Source: Mycolicibacterium neoaurum ATCC 25795 (GTDB lineage Bacteria > Actinomycetota > Actinomycetes > Mycobacteriales > Mycobacteriaceae). Taken from it: DNA of 64,000 nucleotides. This document shows positions 41,205 to 50,390 of this stretch, piece after piece. Both the position numbers and the translations under genes were made by a program. How positions within the stretch are numbered: the stretch's first letter is position 1; each line of letters begins with the position of its first letter. Below the pieces are notes generated by a model, which was not told where the DNA came from, did not search any database, and saw only the letters and a list, made by a program, of their open reading frames with translations. The stretch covers positions 124,001 through 188,000 of the forward strand of contig NZ_JMDW01000009.1 in assembly GCF_000691525.1 (NCBI RefSeq), read 5' to 3'.

Positions 41205-42620
41205 TCAGTTCCGGAACTGGTCGAGCGCGCGCAGCTTGTTCATCACATCGAGCGCGGCCACCTTGTAGGCCTCCGAGAATGTGGGGTAGTTGAACACCGC
41301 ATCGACGAGATATTCGATGCTGCCACCACAGCCCATGACCGCCTGACCGATGTGCACCATCTCGGTGGCGTTGGTCCCGAAGATGTGCACGCCCAGCAGA
41401 CGTAGATCCTCGGTCGACACCAGCAGTTTGAGCATGCCGTAGGAGTCGCCGGCGATCTGTCCGCGGGCCAGCTCCCGGTACCGCGACACTCCGACCTCGT
41501 AGGGCACCGAATCCTTGGTCAGGTCCACCTCGGTGGCACCGACATAGGAGACCTCGGGAATCGAATAGATGCCGATGGGCTGCAACTCGGTCATCGCGTG
41601 GCACGGCTCGCCGAAGGCGTGATAAGCCGCCAGCCTGCCCTGATCCATCGATGTCGCGGCCAGCGCCGGGAAGCCGATCACGTCGCCGACGGCGTAGATG
41701 TGGTCGACCTTGGTCTGATAGTTGTCGTCGACGAAGATCCGGCCGCGGTTGTCGGCCTCCAGGCCGGCGTTGGGCAGGTCCAGCTCGTCGGTCTGCCCCT
41801 GCCTTCCGGCCGAGTACATCACGGTCTGGGCCGGGATCTGCTTACCGCTGGCCAGGGTGGTGACGGTGCCCGAAGGCCCGACATCCACCGCGGTGACCTC
41901 TTCGCCGAACCGGAACGTCACCGCGAGATCGCGCAGGTGGAACTTCAACGACTCGATGATCTCCGGATCACAGAATTCCAGCATGTTCGAACGCTTTTCG
42001 ACCACCGTGACCTTGGTGCCCAGGGCGGCGAACATCGAGGCGTACTCGATGCCGATCACACCCGCACCCACGACGACCATCGATGTCGGGATGGTCTTGA
42101 GGTCCAGAATCCCGTCGGAGTCCAGCACCCGCTCCGCGTCGAAATCGACACCGGCGGGCCGGGCGGGTTTGGTGCCTGCGGCTATCACGATGTTGCGACC
42201 CCTGACGGTGACGCGTTCGGCCCGGCTCGGGTCCTCGACGTGAACGGTGTGGGCATCGAGGAACCGTGCGAGCCCCACGTAGAGCTCCACGCGGTTGCGC
42301 ATGAGCTGCGAGCGGACCACGTCGATCTCCTTGCCGATGACATGCTGGGTGCGCGCCAGCAGATCGGCGGGGGTGATCTTCTCCTTGACCCGGTAGCTGG
42401 CCCCGTAGAGCTCGCGCTGGTTCATGCCGGTCAGATAGATGACGGCTTCGCGCAGGGTCTTGCTCGGGATGGTCCCGGTGTTGACACAGACCCCACCGAG
42501 CATTCGGCCACGTTCGATCACCGCCACCGACTTGCCCAGTTTGGCCGCGGCGATGGCCGCCTTCTGGCCGCCCGGCCCGGAACCGATGACGACGAGGTCG
42601 TACTCCTGCGTGGAACCCAT
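41205..42620 (-). CDS. sthA: Soluble pyridine nucleotide transhydrogenase SthA
   Basis: 471 aa. The FAD motif GSGPGG is at 13-18, the [20 protein letters not shown] segment carries only one of the two disulfide cysteines (Cys45), the NAD(P) motif is [16 protein letters not shown], and [20 protein letters not shown] precedes the dimer domain. Loss of the second redox Cys separates SthA from lipoamide dehydrogenase. The flavoprotein passes reducing equivalents between NADPH and NAD+. It stands alone, convergent to nothing nearby and divergent from the CNNM cluster. Confidence 0.94.
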   Translation of the reverse strand: MGSTQEYDLVVIGSGPGGQKAAIAAAKLGKSVAVIERGRMLGGVCVNTGTIPSKTLREAVIYLTGMNQRELYGASYRVKEKITPADLLARTQHVIGKEIDVVRSQLMRNRVELYVGLARFLDAHTVHVEDPSRAERVTVRGRNIVIAAGTKPARPAGVDFDAERVLDSDGILDLKTIPTSMVVVGAGVIGIEYASMFAALGTKVTVVEKRSNMLEFCDPEIIESLKFHLRDLAVTFRFGEEVTAVDVGPSGTVTTLASGKQIPAQTVMYSAGRQGQTDELDLPNAGLEADNRGRIFVDDNYQTKVDHIYAVGDVIGFPALAATSMDQGRLAAYHAFGEPCHAMTELQPIGIYSIPEVSYVGATEVDLTKDSVPYEVGVSRYRELARGQIAGDSYGMLKLLVSTEDLRLLGVHIFGTNATEMVHIGQAVMGCGGSIEYLVDAVFNYPTFSEAYKVAALDVMNKLRALDQFRN

Positions 42621-42780
42621 GGGTGCAGTCCTACGCGCGCGGTGGGGTGCGCGCATTCCGGGGACGGCAAAATCCGTGTGAACATTTGCGGGTGTGGGCG
42701 GTTCTCTCGATCGCGGGAACTTCCTGGCAATGTCGTTCGTCTCTATTGCTGACGGAGTTTCCGACCACACAGAGAGCACA

Positions 42781-42876
42781 ATGCGACGCGCCAAGCGCAA
42801 ACCCCGAAGACCCCGCCGCCGGCCCGTTGAGACCGGCACCGAGAAGTTCGTTGTCGCCGAGGAGGCGACATGCTGA
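42781..42876 (+). CDS. Arg/Pro-rich 31-codon leader ORF overlapping the first CNNM gene
   Basis: ATG 42781 has an AGAGAG ribosome binding site about 5 nt upstream and encodes [17 protein letters not shown], then 14 more residues ending EEATC. Its TGA (42874-42876) overlaps the CNNM start codon by 7 nt. The frame is also open from an ATG at 42730, giving 48 residues. Tight Arg/Pro clusters slow ribosomes, and short proline- or arginine-rich leaders control magnesium transporter genes in other bacteria. A translation-coupled regulatory leader is plausible, but coding is not proven. Confidence 0.5.
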   Translation: MRRAKRKPRRPRRRPVETGTEKFVVAEEATC

Positions 42877-44252
42877 CCGCACTCGGAATTCTGCTCGGCA
42901 TCGTGGTGGTATCTGCCATCACCGCCCTGACCGGCTATTTCGTGGCTCAGGAGTTCGCCTACATGGCGGTCGACCGGTCGCGTCTGAAGGCCAGCGCCCA
43001 AGCCGGTGACACCGGCGCCGCGCGCGCACTGCAGGTCACCCGCCGCACCTCGTTCATGTTGTCCGGCGCCCAGCTGGGTATCACCGTCACCGGCCTGCTG
43101 GTGGGTTATGTCGCCGAACCGCTCATCGGTAAGGGGCTGGGGGAGCTGCTCGGCGGCATCGGAGTGCCGCTGGCGCTGGGCATCGCCATCGGCACGGTGC
43201 TGGCCATGGTGTTCTCCACCGTGGTGCAGATGGTCTTCGGTGAGCTGTTCCCGAAGAACCTGGCGATCGCCCGGCCTGAACCCGTGGCCCGCTGGCTGGC
43301 GTTGTCCACCAATATCTACCTGGCTGTGTTCGGCTGGTTGATCAAATTGTTCGACGCATCGTCGAACCTGCTGCTGCGCGCACTGCGCATCGAACCGGTG
43401 CACGATGTCGAGCACTCGGCGACCGCCCGCGACCTCGAACACATCGTCGCCGACTCGCGCGAGGCGGGGGACATCCCCGAGGAGCTGTCCACCCTGCTGG
43501 ACCGGATCCTGGACTTTCCGACCCGTACCGCCGAGCACGCGATGATCCCGCGGGCCCGGGTGGATGTGGTCGGTGCCGACGATCTGGTGGGCGCGGTGCT
43601 GACGAAGATGGCCACCGGTCACACCCGGTACCCGGTGATCGGCGGAACGCCGGACGATCTGGTCGGCGTCGTCCATCTGCACGACCTGCTGGAAGCCCCC
43701 GATCCATCGGCCACCGCCGGGGCGAATTGCCGACCGGCGGTGATCCTGCCGGAGACCATGCCGTTGCCGTCGGCATTGCGCACCCTCAGCGAGGCAGGCG
43801 ACGAGATGGCGCTCGTGATAGACGAATACGGCGGTTTCGCCGGTGTGCTCACCATCGAGGATCTCGCGGAGGAATTGGTCGGTGAGATCGACGACGAACA
43901 CGACAAGGACTCGGCCGATGATGATGTGGTGCCCACCGATGGTGGTTGGTTGGTGCGCGGGGACGTCGCACTCGACGAGCTGAGCCGAGTGGTCGGCCAC
44001 GACCTGCCCGAGGGTGACTACGAGACACTGGCCGGGTTGCTGATCGCCGAGTTCGGTGGTCTGCCCGGTGTCGGGGATGCCGTTTCGGTCGACCTCGGCG
44101 TCGAGCCCGCCGAATTGATCGCCGATCATCCGCCGTTGCAGCACCGCCTCGACGCCACCGTCCAGGCCGTCGAAAAGCATGTGCCGGCAAGGGTTTTGGT
44201 GAGCCTGGCCGACGTTCCTGCCGAGACCGTGCAGGAGGGCGATGATGAGTAA
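42870..44252 (+). CDS. CNNM/CorC-type membrane protein with DUF21, CBS pair and CorC domain (Rv1842c-like)
   Basis: 460 aa with ribosome binding site GAGGAGG. The DUF21 membrane domain (about 1-190) has [20 protein letters not shown] and [19 protein letters not shown]. It is followed by the CBS pair ([40 protein letters not shown]) and a CorC_HlyC domain ([20 protein letters not shown]). CNNM proteins export or balance Mg2+ and related divalent ions. It is paired with a second CNNM gene, as Rv1842c-Rv1841c are in M. tuberculosis, though at a different locus. Confidence 0.88.
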   Translation: MLTALGILLGIVVVSAITALTGYFVAQEFAYMAVDRSRLKASAQAGDTGAARALQVTRRTSFMLSGAQLGITVTGLLVGYVAEPLIGKGLGELLGGIGVPLALGIAIGTVLAMVFSTVVQMVFGELFPKNLAIARPEPVARWLALSTNIYLAVFGWLIKLFDASSNLLLRALRIEPVHDVEHSATARDLEHIVADSREAGDIPEELSTLLDRILDFPTRTAEHAMIPRARVDVVGADDLVGAVLTKMATGHTRYPVIGGTPDDLVGVVHLHDLLEAPDPSATAGANCRPAVILPETMPLPSALRTLSEAGDEMALVIDEYGGFAGVLTIEDLAEELVGEIDDEHDKDSADDDVVPTDGGWLVRGDVALDELSRVVGHDLPEGDYETLAGLLIAEFGGLPGVGDAVSVDLGVEPAELIADHPPLQHRLDATVQAVEKHVPARVLVSLADVPAETVQEGDDE

Positions 44253-45261
44253 CCCGTGGGTGGTCGCTCTGGTGACCGCGTCGCTGATCGCGGCCAGCGC
44301 ATTCTTCGTAGCCGTCGAGTTCGCCTTGATCGCGGCACGGCGCCACCGTCTGGAAGATGCCGCGCCGCATAGCCGCTCGGCCCGCGCAGCGCTGCGTTCG
44401 GCCTCCGAGTTGTCGGTTCTGTTGGCCGGGTCGCAACTGGGTATCACGATCTGCACCCTGGCGCTGGGCGCCATCACGAAACCCGCCGTGCACCATTGGT
44501 TGACCCCGGCGATCGCGGGCTGGGGTGCGCCGTCATGGCTGGCTGATGTCGGCGGGTTCGTGCTTGCGCTGATCATCGTGACGTTCCTGCACCTGGTCGT
44601 CGGCGAGATGGCCCCGAAGTCCTGGGCCATCGCCCATCCCGAACGGTCGGCGACCATGTTGGCGTTGCCGATGCGGGCGTTCATGTGGGTGACCCGCCCC
44701 GTGATCGGCACGCTGAACCGCCTGGCCAACTGGTGCCTGCGCAAGGTCGGGGTCGAACCCGTCGATCAGGTTGCCACCGGTCAGGATCCCGACGCGCTGC
44801 GGCATCTCGTCGAGCACTCGGCCACCGTGGGCACCTTGGACGAGCGCTATCACGGGCATCTGGTGAGCGCATTGGAGCTGGAGGCGCTGACCGTCGGGGA
44901 CATGCTGCGCACCGGTGCCGAGCCCAGCAGCGTCCGCTCCGCGGCCGGCACGGCGGATATCCAGGCGGAGTCACTGCGCACCGGTCACCTCCGACTTCTG
45001 GTCCGCGACAACGGAACCGTGCTGGGGGTCGTGCACGTGCGCGATACCGTGCAGGCCGACCCCGGCACGACAGCCGCCGACCTGATGCGTCCGGCTCTGG
45101 AATTGACGGTCGATGTGCCCGCCTACGCAGCGCTGCGGACCATGCGTGAGACCCGCAACCATCTGGTGGTGGTGACCGATGCCGAGGGCAGCGTCCTGGG
45201 CCTCATCACGCTGACCGATGTGCTCAAGCGACTACTGCCCACCGCCGACGCGGTGAGCTGA
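44245..45261 (+). CDS. CNNM/DUF21-CBS membrane protein (Rv1841c-like)
   Basis: 338 aa from ATG 44245, overlapping the end of the preceding CNNM gene by 8 bp. An ATG at 44242 would add one residue. The DUF21 membrane part has [20 protein letters not shown] and [23 protein letters not shown] motifs follow ([40 protein letters not shown]). It lacks the C-terminal CorC_HlyC domain seen in its partner, so the two probably form a heteromer for divalent cation transport. Confidence 0.87.
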   Translation: MSNPWVVALVTASLIAASAFFVAVEFALIAARRHRLEDAAPHSRSARAALRSASELSVLLAGSQLGITICTLALGAITKPAVHHWLTPAIAGWGAPSWLADVGGFVLALIIVTFLHLVVGEMAPKSWAIAHPERSATMLALPMRAFMWVTRPVIGTLNRLANWCLRKVGVEPVDQVATGQDPDALRHLVEHSATVGTLDERYHGHLVSALELEALTVGDMLRTGAEPSSVRSAAGTADIQAESLRTGHLRLLVRDNGTVLGVVHVRDTVQADPGTTAADLMRPALELTVDVPAYAALRTMRETRNHLVVVTDAEGSVLGLITLTDVLKRLLPTADAVS

Positions 45262-45262
45262 G

Positions 45263-45289
45263 TTATCCACAGTGCCGGGTTGATCCACA
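45263..45289. promoter_or_regulatory. Pair of DnaA-box-like sites
   Basis: TTATCCACA at 45263-45271 is a perfect bacterial DnaA box and TGATCCACA at 45281-45289 a close variant in the same orientation, 18 bp apart. They lie between the second CNNM gene and the DUF4192 gene. Confidence 0.5.
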
Positions 45290-45337
45290 GCGAACCTATG
45301 GCGGTCGCCCGGTCGGGGGCAGTCGTCGGAGCATGCC

Positions 45338-46372
45338 GTGACGATCATCGGTATGACACAACAACCTCGCGGATTCGACATCGGTCGGCCCGCATCGCTG
45401 ATCGCCGCGCTGCCCGCGGTCCTGGGCTTCGTCCCGGAACATTCGCTGACGATCGTCACCCTCGACGGCGGTGAGATGGGCTGCGTCATGCGGGTTGACC
45501 TGACGCCCGGTCTGGTCGGCAACACCGCCGCGTTGGCCGAGGTGGTGGCCGGCTCGGGTCATGACGGGGCGGTCGCCGTGATCGTCGATGCAGACGGAGC
45601 CGACCACGAGGCGCTCGCCGACGACCTCGCCGGGTCGATGTCGGAGGAGGGAGTCGACCTGCTGGCGGTGCTCGCCGTGGATCGGATCACCGCCGACGGT
45701 CGGTGGTACTGCGTGTGTGGATGCGGTGCGCAGGGCGTCATCGACGACCCGGACTGTTCTCCGCTGGCGGCCGAGGCAGTGCTGGGTGGGCGTCGGCTCT
45801 ATCGGCGCCGTGACGAGCTACAGGCCGTGGTCAGCACGACCGATCCCGAGCGCGGCGCAGGTCTGGCACAGGCACTGCGATCGGCTCGGCGGGGCCAGCT
45901 CAGTGCCGCAGCGGCTCGGCGGGCGATCGAATCGGCCATGACTCTTGCCCGCCGAGTGGCCGCGGGCCAAGAACCCGCCGATGCCGACATCATCGTCGTG
46001 GTCGGTGCGCTACGGGATCCACGTGTTCGAGACACGCTCTACGCCTTGGCGGTCGGCGATTCCGCTGCCGCTGCCGAGACGCTGTGGGCGACGCTGGCGC
46101 GCTTGGTCCCGGTGCCGTGGCGGCAGGAGGTGCTGACGCTGCTCGCATTCTCGGCGTATGCCCGCGGTGACGGGCCGCTGGCAGGGATCGCGCTGGAGGC
46201 GGCCGTCGGTATCGACCCGACGCACCGGATGGCGACCATGCTCGACTGTGCGTTGCAGTCCGGCATGCGGCCCGAGCAGATCCGGGAGCTGGCGTTGTCC
46301 GGCTACCGGATCGCCGGGCAACTGGGCGTGCGGTTGCCGCCGCGGCTGACCTACGGGCGCCGAGCGGGCTAG
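45338..46372 (+). CDS. DUF4192 protein (Rv2712c homologue)
   Basis: 344 aa from GTG 45338, which has GGAG 6 nt upstream; ATG 45353 is an alternative. Typical DUF4192 features are RPASLIAALPAVLGFVPEHS near the start, DVAVIVDAD-like central strands, and the C-terminal helical part VPWRQEVLTLLAFSAYARGD and RMATMLDCALQSGMRPEQIR. The family is common in actinobacteria, with no known function. The stop overlaps the convergent ideR stop region by 4 bp. Confidence 0.83.
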   Translation: MTIIGMTQQPRGFDIGRPASLIAALPAVLGFVPEHSLTIVTLDGGEMGCVMRVDLTPGLVGNTAALAEVVAGSGHDGAVAVIVDADGADHEALADDLAGSMSEEGVDLLAVLAVDRITADGRWYCVCGCGAQGVIDDPDCSPLAAEAVLGGRRLYRRRDELQAVVSTTDPERGAGLAQALRSARRGQLSAAAARRAIESAMTLARRVAAGQEPADADIIVVVGALRDPRVRDTLYALAVGDSAAAAETLWATLARLVPVPWRQEVLTLLAFSAYARGDGPLAGIALEAAVGIDPTHRMATMLDCALQSGMRPEQIRELALSGYRIAGQLGVRLPPRLTYGRRAG

Positions 46373-47070
46373 ACCTTTTCGACCTTCACCGCGTGCGCCA
46401 TGTGATGGGGCAGCTCGACGTCCTGGTGTCCTGGCATCAGGATCAGAACGCCCTGATCGCCGGGATCGTCGCCGACCTGCACGGTCACGCGCGCATTGGG
46501 GACCACACCGGCATCCTTGAGCCTGCCGATCAGCTCGACATCGCCCTGGACGTGTTCGGTCAGCTGGCGCACCACCACCGCGACCGGGGAGCCGGCCGGC
46601 AGTTCGGTCAGGCGGACCAGATTCGCATCCCCGTCGGAATCGGCCCCGCCGAAGCCGAGTTCGGACAGCCCTGGAATCGGATTACCGAAGGGAGAGGTCG
46701 TCGGGTTGTCCAGCACCTGCACCAGACGGCGCTCGACATCCTCGCTCATCACGTGCTCCCAGCGGCATGCCTCGGCATGCACTTCCTCCCAGGGGAGTCC
46801 GATCACGTCGACGAGCAGCCGCTCGGCAAGGCGGTGTTTGCGCATCACGGAGACGGCCAGATTGCGGCCCTTCTCGGTGAGTTCGAGATGGCGGTCACCG
46901 GCGACGTGCAACAAGCCGTCGCGTTCCATCCGGGACACGGTCTGACTCACGGTCGGTCCGCTCTGATCCAGACGTTCGGCGATGCGGGCCCGCAGCGGCA
47001 CCACGCCCTCTTCCTCGAGGTCATAGATCGTCCGCAGGTACATCTCGGTGGTATCGATGAGGTCGTTCAT
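46369..47070 (-). CDS. ideR: Iron-dependent repressor IdeR
   Basis: 233 aa DtxR family. The N-terminal HTH includes ARIAERLDQSGPTVSQTVSR. Metal ligands are all in place: Met10, Cys102, Glu105, His106 for one site and His79, Glu83, His98 for the other. A C-terminal SH3-like domain has VQGDVELIGRLKDAGVVP. With Fe2+ it represses siderophore and uptake genes and activates ferritins. Its gene lies after sigB on the same strand, but a strong hairpin separates them, so it likely has its own promoter. Confidence 0.97.
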   Translation of the reverse strand: MNDLIDTTEMYLRTIYDLEEEGVVPLRARIAERLDQSGPTVSQTVSRMERDGLLHVAGDRHLELTEKGRNLAVSVMRKHRLAERLLVDVIGLPWEEVHAEACRWEHVMSEDVERRLVQVLDNPTTSPFGNPIPGLSELGFGGADSDGDANLVRLTELPAGSPVAVVVRQLTEHVQGDVELIGRLKDAGVVPNARVTVQVGDDPGDQGVLILMPGHQDVELPHHMAHAVKVEKV

Positions 47071-47175
47071 GCCCTACCTTCCAGGCCCTGCTGTTACCAC
47101 CCGAGTCTAGCTGGCCGGTGTCGTGAGCAGGGTTCCAACATCCCTTGTGAACATCCAGGTGCACATCCACGACGT

Positions 47176-47210
47176 CGTGATGCCCGCCGCGGAACGCGAC
47201 GGGCATCACG
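47176..47210 (-). terminator. Hairpin terminator downstream of sigB
   Basis: CGTGATGCCCG at 47176-47186 pairs perfectly with CGGGCATCACG at 47200-47210 around a 13-nt loop. It lies 18 bp after the sigB stop, before ideR. No T-run follows. Confidence 0.75.
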
Positions 47211-47227
47211 GGGTGGGTGGTCTGGGT

Positions 47228-48187
47228 TCAGCTGGCGTATGACCGCAACCGCTCGGCCCGATCTCCGTTGCGGAGCTTGGACATCACTTCGCGCTCGATC
47301 TGGCGGACCCGCTCGCGGGACAGCCCGAACAGCTTGCCGATCTGATCGAGGGTGCGCGGCTGGCCGTCGTCCAGACCGAAGCGCAGCCGGATGACCTGCT
47401 GCTCACGCTCGTCGAGGGTGGCAAGCACATACCGGATATCGGTATGCAGGAGCTCGGAGATCACGGCGTTCTCGGCCGACATCGCCTCGGCGTCCTCGAT
47501 GAAGTCACCCAACGGTGCCTCTTCGTCACTGCCGACCGGCATGTCCAGGCTCACCGGGTCGCGGCTGTGCTCCAGCAGGTCGGTGATCTTCTCGACCGGG
47601 ATGCCCGACTCCTCGGCCAGCTCTTCGTCGGTGGCCTCACGACCGAGATTCTGATGCATCTCGCGCTTGATGCGGGCCAACTTGTTGACCTGTTCGACGA
47701 GGTGGACGGGAAGCCGGATGGTGCGGCTCTGATCGGCCATACCGCGGGTGATGGCCTGGCGGATCCACCACGTCGCGTAGGTCGAGAACTTGAAGCCTTT
47801 GGCGTAGTCGAACTTCTCCATCGCGCGGATCAATCCGAGGTTGCCCTCCTGGATCAGGTCCAGCAACGGCATGCCGCGACCGGTATAACGCTTGGCCAGC
47901 GACACCACCAGACGCAGGTTGGCCTCCAACAGATGACGACGCGCTGCGTCACCGTCACGGACCACGGCCGCCAGATCGCGGCGTTTCGCCTCGCCGAGAC
48001 GCTTCTTGGTGTCCAAGACATGCTGGGCGTACAGACCGGCCTCGATGCGTTTGGCCAGCTCGACTTCGTCGGCCGCGTTCAGCAGCGCGGTCTTACCGAT
48101 GCCGTTGAGATACACGCGGACCAGGTCTGCGGCGGGGCTCTGGGCGTCCAGATCGGAATCGATGCGGCTTGCGGTGGCGATCGCCAT
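47228..48187 (-). CDS. sigB: RNA polymerase sigma factor SigB
   Basis: 319 aa, the group 2 principal-like factor of mycobacteria (323 aa in M. tuberculosis). Region 1.2 is [20 protein letters not shown], region 2 has [20 protein letters not shown] and region 4 has [20 protein letters not shown]. Unlike SigA it lacks the long N-terminal extension. It directs stress and stationary-phase transcription. A GGAAC-N18-GTT promoter upstream fits the known control of sigB by SigE and SigH. Confidence 0.97.
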   Translation of the reverse strand: MAIATASRIDSDLDAQSPAADLVRVYLNGIGKTALLNAADEVELAKRIEAGLYAQHVLDTKKRLGEAKRRDLAAVVRDGDAARRHLLEANLRLVVSLAKRYTGRGMPLLDLIQEGNLGLIRAMEKFDYAKGFKFSTYATWWIRQAITRGMADQSRTIRLPVHLVEQVNKLARIKREMHQNLGREATDEELAEESGIPVEKITDLLEHSRDPVSLDMPVGSDEEAPLGDFIEDAEAMSAENAVISELLHTDIRYVLATLDEREQQVIRLRFGLDDGQPRTLDQIGKLFGLSRERVRQIEREVMSKLRNGDRAERLRSYAS

Positions 48188-48224
48188 TTACGGCCTCCTG
48201 CTCGGCGGAACTGTCACTGCGTAC

Positions 48225-48250
48225 AACGCCCGAGGGGGTTCGTGAGTTCC
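48225..48250 (-). promoter_or_regulatory. SigE/SigH-type promoter of sigB
   Basis: On the reverse strand GGAAC (48250-48246) and GTT (48227-48225) are separated by 18 nt, the same spacing as before clgR. The transcription start would be about 30 nt before the sigB ATG. Confidence 0.85.
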
Positions 48251-48334
48251 CGCTCGGTTCCAGTGGCATACCACCTGACCTGCGGCTTTAAACAGACGAC
48301 CTGAGAATGTCCTGAGAAGTGCCGAAGAGGCTGC

Positions 48335-48745
48335 TCAGTCGGGAACGCCGGGGCCCGCATGCGGACTGCCCGCACTCGGATCGGGCCGCACGGGTGCCTG
48401 CAGCGCCGGACGCTCGGCCGTCGGGAACAGCGGAGTACGCCGGCCCGAACGAGCATCGGGGTAGCGGCGCGGCTCGGAGGCGCTGCGCGGCGGACGGTCG
48501 TTGGCGATCAGCACCGCGATCCACGGCAGCGGGATCGAGGCCACGATGATCGCCAGCGAGATCAATCCGTTGTGCCAGACCCCGTAGGCGACGGCGGCCA
48601 GTACGAGCGCGGGAATGCGGAAGGACATCAGCGTCAGGTACTTGCGCACCCGGGCGCGGTGCTGCTCGTCGTGGGGAAGTGCAGCGCGGGTGATGAGCAC
48701 CGGGCGACCTTGGTCGTCGAAACTCAGCTCAGGGCTTTGTTTCAT
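48335..48745 (-). CDS. DUF3099 membrane protein (Rv2709 homologue)
   Basis: 136 aa from ATG 48745 (MKQSPELSFDDQGRPVLITR). Two hydrophobic helices follow: YLTLMSFRIPALVLAAVAYG and LISLAIIVASIPLPWIAVLI. The C-terminal 45 residues are Arg/Pro/Ser-rich and look disordered. It fits the DUF3099 family of small actinobacterial membrane proteins with unknown function. It is divergent from the DUF3039 gene and lies upstream of sigB on the same strand, 85 bp before the sigB promoter. Confidence 0.8.
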   Translation of the reverse strand: MKQSPELSFDDQGRPVLITRAALPHDEQHRARVRKYLTLMSFRIPALVLAAVAYGVWHNGLISLAIIVASIPLPWIAVLIANDRPPRSASEPRRYPDARSGRRTPLFPTAERPALQAPVRPDPSAGSPHAGPGVPD

Positions 48746-48789
48746 ATCTTTACTGTCCCACACCCGCGACACCTCCCGCACCTGCCGGG

Positions 48790-48795
48790 CACAAT
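48790..48795 (+). promoter_or_regulatory. Possible -10 element of the DUF3039 gene
   Basis: CACAAT with 6 nt to the ATG at 48802. It lacks the leading T of the consensus, so this is only a moderate candidate for a leaderless promoter. Confidence 0.35.
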
Positions 48796-48801
48796 GGTGG
48801 G

Positions 48802-49038
48802 ATGCAGACCCAGACCATCGAGCGGCCCGATACCGACGAACGCGTCGACGACGGGACAGATGACGACGCCCCCAAGGTCTTTCATTACGTAAAGAAGGAC
48901 AAGATCGCCGAAAGTGCCGTCATGGGCACGCATGTCGTCGCGTTATGCGGTGAGGTGTTCCCGGTGACCAAGGCCGCCAAACCCGGTTCGCCGGTGTGCC
49001 CGGACTGCAAGAAGATCTACGAGCAACTCAAGAAGTAG
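48802..49038 (+). CDS. DUF3039 zinc-ribbon-like small protein (Rv2708c homologue)
   Basis: 78 aa. The N-terminus is acidic and followed by KVFHYVKKDKIAESAVMGTH, VVALCGEVFPVTKAAKPGSP and VCPDCKKIYEQL. One Cys in ALCGE and the CPDC pair, with the His residues in FHYV and GTHV, suggest a zinc-bound core. DUF3039 proteins are conserved in actinobacteria; function unknown. It ends inside the convergent YihY-family gene by 11 bp. Confidence 0.87.
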   Translation: MQTQTIERPDTDERVDDGTDDDAPKVFHYVKKDKIAESAVMGTHVVALCGEVFPVTKAAKPGSPVCPDCKKIYEQLKK

Positions 49039-50002
49039 CGTCGCCTGGATCGGGCCGCGGCTCGGACTTGGCGGTGCCGGCCCGCGCGGTGTCGGTCTTG
49101 GCCGATATCCACTCGCGAACCCGGTCCGCGTGCGTGACCGGGGCCGGCCACTCCTCCTGGATGGCCGCATTGAGTTCGGCGCCGATCATCACCGCGAAGC
49201 CCGCCAGGAAGGCGAACAGCAGGAAGGCGATCGGGGTCGCCAGTGCGCCATAGGTGTAGCCGGTCGCGGTGATCCAGGTCAGATAGAACCGAAGGCTGAA
49301 CGTGGCGATCAGGAAGACCGCGGTGGCCAACACCGCGCCGACGACCAGTCGATGCGTGGGCAGCGGACTCGGTAGCGAGACGCGATAGAGCACGGTCACC
49401 ACGACGATCAGCGCGATCACCAGCACGGGGTAGTAGCCGTACTGCAGCGCGTGCGACCAGCTCTCCGGGATGTACTCGGTGATCTTGCGCGGTCCGAGCG
49501 CGATGAACGGGGCGGTCAGCACCGCGCTGACCAGCATGATCACGTAGAGACCGAGCGCGAAGAAGCGCTGTCGGACCGGGTGGCGCAGCGGGGTCTGATC
49601 GTGCGCCTCGACCACCGAGTCCACGAAGGCCGACACGGCCGACGATCCTGCCCACAGCGATATGACGAATCCGAGCGACACCACCTCGCCGCGGGCCGAG
49701 CGCACGATGTCGTAGATGGTCGGCTCGATGATCTCGTTGACGACGTTCTGCGAGAAGAATCGTTCCGAGGTGCCGATCAACTGCTCTTCGATGGTCGGCA
49801 GGGTGTCGGGACCGAACAGCGGAGCGAGATAGGCCAGACTGCCCAGCATCCCGAGCAACAGCGGGGGCAATGAGAGTGCGCACCAGAATGCGGCTTGCGC
49901 GGACTCCGAGAAGATCGAATCGTCCCACGCCTTCGACAGCGTGCGCTTGAGGATGGGCCAGATGTGGTGGCGTGACGGTCTTGTCGAGGACTGGTCGCTC
50001 AT
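49028..50002 (-). CDS. YihY/UPF0761 family membrane protein (Rv2707 homologue)
   Basis: 324 aa from ATG 50002, matching the length of Rv2707. Six hydrophobic helices include AAFWCALSLPPLLLGMLGSL, GEVVSLGFVISLWAGSSAVS, LGLYVIMLVSAVLTAPFIA and TPIAFLLFAFLAGFAVMIGA. The ELNAAIQEEW end of the last helix is the UPF0761 signature. These proteins were once called RNase BN; that activity is not supported, and inner-membrane or virulence-linked roles are unproven. A strong hairpin lies just upstream of its start. Confidence 0.87.
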   Translation of the reverse strand: MSDQSSTRPSRHHIWPILKRTLSKAWDDSIFSESAQAAFWCALSLPPLLLGMLGSLAYLAPLFGPDTLPTIEEQLIGTSERFFSQNVVNEIIEPTIYDIVRSARGEVVSLGFVISLWAGSSAVSAFVDSVVEAHDQTPLRHPVRQRFFALGLYVIMLVSAVLTAPFIALGPRKITEYIPESWSHALQYGYYPVLVIALIVVVTVLYRVSLPSPLPTHRLVVGAVLATAVFLIATFSLRFYLTWITATGYTYGALATPIAFLLFAFLAGFAVMIGAELNAAIQEEWPAPVTHADRVREWISAKTDTARAGTAKSEPRPDPGDATS

Positions 50003-50028
50003 CACTGGTCCAGCATTCCCGACGAAAG

Positions 50029-50056
50029 CACGCGCCGCCCCGAGGGGCGGCGCGTG
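50029..50056 (-). terminator. GC-rich hairpin terminator after the DUF7455 gene
   Basis: CACGCGCCGCCCC at 50029-50041 pairs perfectly with GGGGCGGCGCGTG at 50044-50056 around a 2-nt turn. It lies 8 bp after the DUF7455 stop and before the YihY-family gene, and is followed on the reverse strand by TGCTTTCG. Confidence 0.82.
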
Positions 50057-50063
50057 ATGTTCG

Positions 50064-50255
50064 CTATGCGTCGACCGGACTGACCTCGATCACGGCGGCC
50101 AGTTCGATCAGCTTCGCCTCGTGCTCGTTGGCGTGATGCTGGCAGAACAGCAGCTCGGCACCGGAGGGCAGCTTGGCGCGTACGCGTGCGGCGGCACCGC
50201 AGCGGTCGCAGCGATCCGCCCGGGTCAGTTCCGGACTCATCAGGGTTGCGTTCAC
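50064..50255 (-). CDS. DUF7455-type small cysteine protein
   Basis: 63 aa from GTG 50255 with a GGAGGAAG ribosome binding site. The core CDRCGAAARVRAKLPSGAELLFCQHHANEH has three cysteines and adjacent histidines, probably a zinc knuckle. Many actinobacteria have this short protein near sigA/sigB. Function unknown. It occupies about the position of Rv2706c. A strong terminator hairpin directly follows, so it is a single-gene unit. Confidence 0.85.
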   Translation of the reverse strand: MNATLMSPELTRADRCDRCGAAARVRAKLPSGAELLFCQHHANEHEAKLIELAAVIEVSPVDA

Positions 50256-50390
50256 GGCGCTTCCTCCGTTCTGCCTGGGTGCGTATGTCTACTGTGTCAG
50301 ACGTTTTCGGTTCTGGCCTTGTTCCCCGGGGGTTCACCGGTGTGTCGTGTCTCACTGCGCCGGCGTTACCGTACGGGCAACCTGGACAGC

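Noticed and set aside
42716..42737. GGAAC...CGTT resembling a SigE promoter before the CNNM genes
   Set aside because: The spacing between GGAAC and GTT is 14 nt, too short for the 16 to 19 nt this class needs.
41205..44744. A 1179-codon reverse frame that includes sthA
   Set aside because: Only the last 471 codons resemble a protein family. The rest is antisense to two well-supported CNNM genes and is a shadow frame.
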